Positions 6,525-10,023 of a stretch of 10,023 nucleotides of DNA are shown one piece after another. How positions within the stretch are numbered: position 1 is the stretch's first letter; every line of letters starts with the position of its first letter. The position numbers were made by a program, and so were the translations under genes. Origin of the DNA: JAAYGD01 sp964428195 (GTDB lineage Bacteria; Bacillota_I; Bacilli_A; RF39; UBA660); assembly GCA_964428195.1 (NCBI GenBank), contig CAYRXC010000029.1, forward strand, positions 1 through 10,023. The letters run 5' to 3'. The notes beneath the pieces are model-generated. The model did no database searches, was not told the origin of the DNA, and was given only the letters and a program-made list of their open reading frames with translations.

Positions 6525-8677
6525 GTACTTTCTTTATCAGTTTCCTTTTTTTCTACATTATTATTTTCTTCTAAATCTTCAATTGCTTTTTTAATAAACT
6601 TTGGTTCTTCATCTTTAAATTCTTCATCAAGTAGTTCTTCTATTTCTTCAGGTTCATCATTTTCAGCATTATGATCAATTTCAGGTATTCCTTCGACTTT
6701 AACTTTACTTTTAAATCTAACAATATTAGAATCATCTGTATGAACAACGTTTTTTATTGGCTTTTTATCTATAATTCTTACATTCTTCTTTCTTCTAACA
6801 GTAAGAGAAATTATAAGTATCAACAATGTCAATCCCATTAAAGGATAAATAAATTTTAATTCTTTAGTAATATTAATTGTATATACCGTTTTTGTACCAT
6901 CTTCAGCATAAGAATTTATTACTATCTTACTTCCTGATTTTAAATTATTATTTCCGATTATACTAAATAATGAAAGATTATCGATTTTTTCTATTTTTAT
7001 ATCTAAAGATTTCTCATCATCTTCAATTTGAACAACATATTCATATATATTACTTTTAAAATCTATATCATGGTCTTTAATTATTATATTTTTTAATTTG
7101 CTTACATTTGATGCTTTTTCTCTTTTCATTGCTATCAAACGATATTCTTTTTTCTTTCCACTTTCAGATACAACTTCTATCGTAATAGTATTCTTACCAA
7201 CATTAAGTTTTTCATTACCAATAATATTTACTTTAGTATTTTCTTCCTCAGTAGTTGTCTTAATTACTAACTTTTCCATATCAAATGGAACATCTATTTG
7301 ATAATCTAACACATCTTTTTCAAATTCTATTTCCAAATCTTCAATTTTGATTTCCTTAAGATAATTATTATCTTTTGGATCTTCTCTTGTTATATTCAAA
7401 GTATAGGTTTTTACATCGCCTTTTTCGGATTTTACTTTTATTTCCGTTTTATTTAAACCAACATTTAATTTTATTTTTCTATTTCCAAATCCTGATACGT
7501 AAGTAGATTTAGTACTCATGAGTTTGGATTCGATTTCAACTTCTTCTACAATACTTGAAACCGTTACATTATATGAAGCTGTTTCTGGTACAAAACTTAT
7601 TATATTTTTGTATCCTACTAAATTTAATGATTGTAACGAGTTCACTGTGCTTTTACCATCCGTTTTATTAATTACTATAGTATATGTTTTTATACTTTCA
7701 TTTTCAGCTTTTACTTTTATATAAAATGTATTTGTACCAATTACTAAATTTTTTGTACCATTTCCGAAGCCTTCAACATAGGTGGATTTTGGATCTATCA
7801 AAGTAGAGTTAATCTTTACAGAAGTAATATCTTTATCGGCATCCAAATAATATTTATCTTGATCAAGTTTATAAGGAAAATATATACCTGATACAGTCAA
7901 ACTACTTAGTCCATTTTCATCACTTCTTCTATCTTGTCTAGTTACAACTACCTTATAAGTTTTAGTAACACCACTTTCACTCTTGACATTAACATTAAAT
8001 GTGTTTTCACCATAAGACAAAGTCTTTTCTCCAATGTCCCCAGTAATAGTAGAGAAGCTATTAGTTGCTTCAGCAGTAATAGTTACTTTAGAAATAGAAG
8101 TATCTACAGTTAAAGTATAATTTAATATATCACTTGAAAATATAGGAGTTAAATTAAATTTTGAAACAGAGAGCTTCGATAAAGTATTTATTGTCGATTT
8201 AGGTTTAACTACTTTAAAAGAAACAGCGTTATTGATAATATTATATCCAATTGATAAACCTTCATCGTTTTTAACTAATATATCAGAAATCGATATAGAA
8301 TAATCTTTATCTTCTGAAACTTCTGGCATTGTAAGTTTATAGTTATAAAGGGTTCCTTCAGTTAATCCAGTAGTTCTTATAAATTCAAGTTTTCCATCTA
8401 CAATATTTTTATCAAATCCATTTAAATTCTCATTAGAAGTTGTTAAGTCTGATATATTATGCTTAAATGACATTTCTTTTAGATTTTCTTTAGTACAACT
8501 TTCTCCTTCTTGAGATTCAAAAGTAATTTGGCAGTCAATAATATCACCGGGTTTCATATTCATAGATGTACCAGAACAAGAATGACTTACATCCATTAGT
8601 TTAGCACAATCAACTTCTGCTTTAACCGTAGTTGTTCCAATCATTAATAGAATAAACAAAAAAAATATTTTCTTCAT
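6494..8677 (-). CDS. Membrane-anchored surface protein with five cadherin-like beta-sandwich repeats
   Basis: The protein has 727 residues. A signal peptide (MKKIFFLFILLMIG...TVKA, cleavage probably after Ala20) is followed by an N-terminal domain (24-158) with cysteines 24, 34, 49 and 61 that could pair as disulfides. Five repeats of about 85 residues of the bacterial Cadherin-like type (PF12733 style) come next, at about 164-248, 254-338, 344-432, 436-520 and 523-605. Each opens with a short L-xx-L strand, has a Y/F-xxxV core, and closes with a K-x-Y-x-(L/V/I)-x-(V/I)-x-(R/K) strand. A single membrane segment (about 609-627) with RRKK inside precedes a Glu/Asp/Lys-rich cytoplasmic tail of about 100 residues. 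No sortase motif was found. Start: Met at 8677, since GGAG at 8687-8690 (minus strand) is 8-9 nt away; an ATG at 8692 overlaps that site and has none of its own. Probably an adhesion or envelope-structure protein (inference). Confidence 0.92.
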   Translation of the reverse strand: MKKIFFLFILLMIGTTTVKAEVDCAKLMDVSHSCSGTSMNMKPGDIIDCQITFESQEGESCTKENLKEMSFKHNISDLTTSNENLNGFDKNIVDGKLEFIRTTGLTEGTLYNYKLTMPEVSEDKDYSISISDILVKNDEGLSIGYNIINNAVSFKVVKPKSTINTLSKLSVSKFNLTPIFSSDILNYTLTVDTSISKVTITAEATNSFSTITGDIGEKTLSYGENTFNVNVKSESGVTKTYKVVVTRQDRRSDENGLSSLTVSGIYFPYKLDQDKYYLDADKDITSVKINSTLIDPKSTYVEGFGNGTKNLVIGTNTFYIKVKAENESIKTYTIVINKTDGKSTVNSLQSLNLVGYKNIISFVPETASYNVTVSSIVEEVEIESKLMSTKSTYVSGFGNRKIKLNVGLNKTEIKVKSEKGDVKTYTLNITREDPKDNNYLKEIKIEDLEIEFEKDVLDYQIDVPFDMEKLVIKTTTEEENTKVNIIGNEKLNVGKNTITIEVVSESGKKKEYRLIAMKREKASNVSKLKNIIIKDHDIDFKSNIYEYVVQIEDDEKSLDIKIEKIDNLSLFSIIGNNNLKSGSKIVINSYAEDGTKTVYTINITKELKFIYPLMGLTLLILIISLTVRRKKNVRIIDKKPIKNVVHTDDSNIVRFKSKVKVEGIPEIDHNAENDEPEEIEELLDEEFKDEEPKFIKKAIEDLEENNNVEKKETDKESTKKEDEVLEL

Positions 8678-8705
8678 ATTATTATTCTCCATATTTTATA
8701 GAAAT

Positions 8706-8734
8706 AGAATATCATATTTTTATATAATAAACAA
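8706..8734 (-). promoter_or_regulatory. Possible promoter of the cadherin-like gene
   Basis: On the minus strand: TTGTTT (8729-8734), 17 bp, TATTCT (8706-8711). TATGAT (8711-8716) is an alternative -10 with no better -35. The region is divergent from the promoter of the next gene. Confidence 0.35.
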
Positions 8735-8740
8735 TAAATA

Positions 8741-8769
8741 TTTACTTATAAAATTTTTCTTGTTATAAT
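8741..8769 (+). promoter_or_regulatory. Strong promoter of the DUF4870-like gene
   Basis: TTTACT (8741-8746), a 17-bp spacer, and TATAAT (8764-8769) preceded by TG at 8761-8762 (extended -10). The start at 8802 lies 33 bp past the -10. The same three elements recur before the next gene. Confidence 0.8.
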
Positions 8770-8801
8770 ACAATCAATAAATAGAAGGGAGAAATTAATC
8801 T

Positions 8802-9287
8802 ATGAACCAACAACCAAACAATATGAATCAACAACAAAATTTTGATCCAACAATGTCATCTATTGGTAATTTAAAACAAAATGTAGCTGCCTTATTAGCG
8901 TATTTATCATCTGTTTTACTAGGCTTCTTCGGAGCTGGAATGTTTGCTTTTGCGGGGCCTCTTGTAATATTTCTATTGGAAAAAAGAAATATGTTTGTTA
9001 AAAGACATGCTGCTCAAGCTTTAGCACTTTCAATATTTGATTTGATTACTTCAATTATATTTTCAGTAGTTGGATTAAATATATACAATATGATAAATTT
9101 CAATTCCAACAATCCTTTATCTGGTTTTACAGCATTAACTGGAGTATTTCTTGTAATTAGTTTTATTCTTGGTGCTGTTAACATTACAGTATTTATTTTT
9201 AGAATAATTGCTATGGTTAAAGCTAATAATAACCTTGATTACGACATTCCAGTAATTGGAAAAATTTCAAAAAGTTTTGTAAAATAA
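8802..9287 (+). CDS. DUF4870/Tic20-like small membrane protein
   Basis: The 161-residue protein opens with a Gln/Asn-rich cytoplasmic tail (about 1-15), then LKQNVAALLAYLS (24-36) and the central GPLVIFLLEKRNMFVKRHAAQAL stretch (52-74) typical of DUF4870, where the FVKRHAAQA segment is diagnostic. Three or four hydrophobic segments (about 27-59, 75-97 and 113-138) follow, ending with the conserved YDIPVIGKIS. The family's role is unknown in bacteria. Start: ATG 8802 with AAGGGAGA upstream. It has its own strong promoter and terminator, so it is probably monocistronic. It is divergent from the cadherin-like surface gene. Confidence 0.88.
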   Translation: MNQQPNNMNQQQNFDPTMSSIGNLKQNVAALLAYLSSVLLGFFGAGMFAFAGPLVIFLLEKRNMFVKRHAAQALALSIFDLITSIIFSVVGLNIYNMINFNSNNPLSGFTALTGVFLVISFILGAVNITVFIFRIIAMVKANNNLDYDIPVIGKISKSFVK

Positions 9288-9292
9288 AAATT

Positions 9293-9318
9293 AAAAACAC
9301 ATTAAATAATGTGTTTTT
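9293..9318 (+). terminator. Intrinsic terminator after the DUF4870-like gene
   Basis: An 11-bp perfect stem, AAAAACACATT (9293-9303) with AATGTGTTTTT (9308-9318), has a 4-nt AAAT loop and a T tract within the right arm. It ends immediately before the -35 of the next promoter. Confidence 0.8.
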
Positions 9319-9319
9319 A

Positions 9320-9348
9320 TTTACTCTTTATTTAATATTTGATATAAT
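9320..9348 (+). promoter_or_regulatory. Strong promoter of the IscU-like scaffold gene
   Basis: TTTACT (9320-9325), 17 bp, TATAAT (9343-9348), with TG at 9340-9341 as an extended -10. It starts 2 bp after the preceding terminator stem. The leader to the ATG at 9371 is about 15 nt. Confidence 0.82.
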
Positions 9349-9370
9349 TTAAAAGTAAGGTAGGTGTAAA

Positions 9371-10023
9371 ATGATAACAAAAGAAGTAGAAGAAATGTGC
9401 TGTGTAGCAAACGACGCTAAGCACGGTCCTGCTCCTATTCCTGAAGAAGGAAAATGGATTGAAGCTAAAGAAATAAAAGATATTTCTGGTCTTACTCATG
9501 GAGTAGGTTGGTGTGCACCTCAACAAGGTTCATGCAAATTAACTTTAAATATAAAAGAAGGAATTATTCAAGAAGCATTAGTTGAAGTAATGGGGTGTTC
9601 TGGTATGACTCATTCTGCTGCTATGGCTGGTGAAATACTAGTAGGGAAAACTATTTTAGAAGCATTAAATACTGATTTAGTATGTGATGCTATAAACACT
9701 GCTATGAGAGAATTATTCTTACAAATAGTATATGGTAGAAGTCAATCAGCATTTTCTGAAAATGGACTTCCTATTGGTGCTGGTTTAGAAGATTTGGGTA
9801 AAGGTCATATGAGCCAAGTAGGAATGATATATTCCACTCTAGAAAAAGGTCCAAGATACTTGCATTTAACTGAAGGATATATTCTTGAAATGGGTCTAGA
9901 TGAAAGAAATGCTATAATTGGTTATAAATATGTTAATTTAGGGAAAATGATGGATTATATTAAATCAAATATGAATCCTTTAGAAGCTATTGAAAAAGCT
10001 AGCGGAACATATGGAAGATTTAA
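9371..10023 (+). CDS. IscU/NifU-like iron-sulfur cluster scaffold protein (3' end outside window)
   Basis: The frame is open for 217 codons to the window edge. The N-terminal part is IscU/NifU_N-like: THGVGWCAPQQGSCKLTLNI (42-61), then GIIQEALVEVMGCSGMTHSAA (64-84) and VGKTILEALNTDLV (91-104), followed by a C-terminal extension (about 125-217: GLPIGAGLEDLGKG, EKGPRYLHLTEGYI, NAIIGYKYVNLGKMMDYI, EKASGTYGRF). This is the anaerobe-type family often annotated as an Fe-S cluster assembly scaffold, about 100 residues longer than classical IscU. Cysteines: 10, 11, 48, 55, 76 and 105. From recall of Clostridia genomes, it is usually encoded beside a GGGtGRT-motif protein, expected just downstream. 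Codons are less A/T-biased (GGT, GCT, CCT) than neighbours, and with its near-ideal promoter that suggests high expression. Start: ATG 9371 with AAGGTAGGTG upstream. Confidence 0.9.
   Translation, partial: MITKEVEEMCCVANDAKHGPAPIPEEGKWIEAKEIKDISGLTHGVGWCAPQQGSCKLTLNIKEGIIQEALVEVMGCSGMTHSAAMAGEILVGKTILEALNTDLVCDAINTAMRELFLQIVYGRSQSAFSENGLPIGAGLEDLGKGHMSQVGMIYSTLEKGPRYLHLTEGYILEMGLDERNAIIGYKYVNLGKMMDYIKSNMNPLEAIEKASGTYGRF

Noticed and set aside
7098..7724. Plus-strand open frames inside the cadherin-like gene
   Set aside because: They are antisense shadows of a 727-residue gene with clear repeats, and carry no ribosome sites.
9332..9526. Minus-strand open frame over the start of the scaffold gene
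   Set aside because: It is antisense to a well-recognised conserved protein with a near-ideal promoter.
1..10023. Mycoplasma-type genetic code (TGA as Trp), suggested by the AT richness
   Set aside because: All Trp codons read in recognised genes are TGG, and TGA properly ends ogg, DUF2975 and DUF1295 where the family ends are expected.
1..10023. CRISPR arrays, tRNA genes, insertion sequences or prophage genes
   Set aside because: No regularly spaced direct repeats, no tRNA-like cloverleaf, no transposase or integrase, and no terminal inverted repeats were seen on either strand.

Overview
The window is very AT-rich, uses strong AGGAG-type ribosome sites, has short intergenic gaps closed by A/T-stem hairpin terminators, and reads with the standard bacterial code (TGG for Trp; TGA ends several genes). 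Together with a clostridial-type OGG1-like glycosylase, an Fe-S 23S rRNA uracil methyltransferase, a cadherin-like repeat surface protein and an anaerobe-type IscU-like scaffold, this points to a low-GC Bacillota (Firmicutes), probably an anaerobic or gut-type Clostridia or RF39/Erysipelotrichia-like Bacilli. Genus cannot be decided from the sequence.

Left part (1-1376): the end of an unrecognised gene is followed 7 bp later by a 208-aa gene whose C-terminus resembles it, so these look like tandem paralogs of an unknown family. A small unrecognised gene faces them on the minus strand, with its own promoter, and the two sides share a bidirectional terminator.

Middle (1585-6454): a zinc-ribbon, single-pass membrane protein and a small 79-aa protein are each closed by their own hairpin terminator. 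A tight five-gene block follows: OGG-type DNA glycosylase, RlmD-type 23S rRNA methyltransferase (ATGA overlap), DUF2975, DUF1295 and DUF2177 membrane proteins. It is probably one operon running from about 2730 to the terminator near 6520. It joins oxidised-guanine repair and rRNA modification to a membrane pair (DUF1295/DUF2177) that elsewhere accompanies lipid-modification genes.

Right part (6494-10023): a minus-strand surface protein (signal peptide, N-terminal Cys domain, five cadherin-like repeats, one membrane segment, acidic cytoplasmic tail) converges on the operon. It shares a bidirectional terminator that overlaps its stop codon. A divergent DUF4870-like membrane gene and then an IscU-like Fe-S scaffold gene (cut by the window edge) each have a nearly ideal promoter of identical design (TTTACT, 17 bp, TGnTATAAT overall).

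No tRNA, rRNA, CRISPR, insertion sequence or origin was seen, and no gene-free stretch exceeds about 210 bp. Most of the window is ordinary chromosomal housekeeping and membrane genes. The best leads are the tandem unknown family at the left edge, the altered active-site residues of the glycosylase, the reduced DUF1295-DUF2177 pair, and the unusual cysteine pattern of the scaffold protein.
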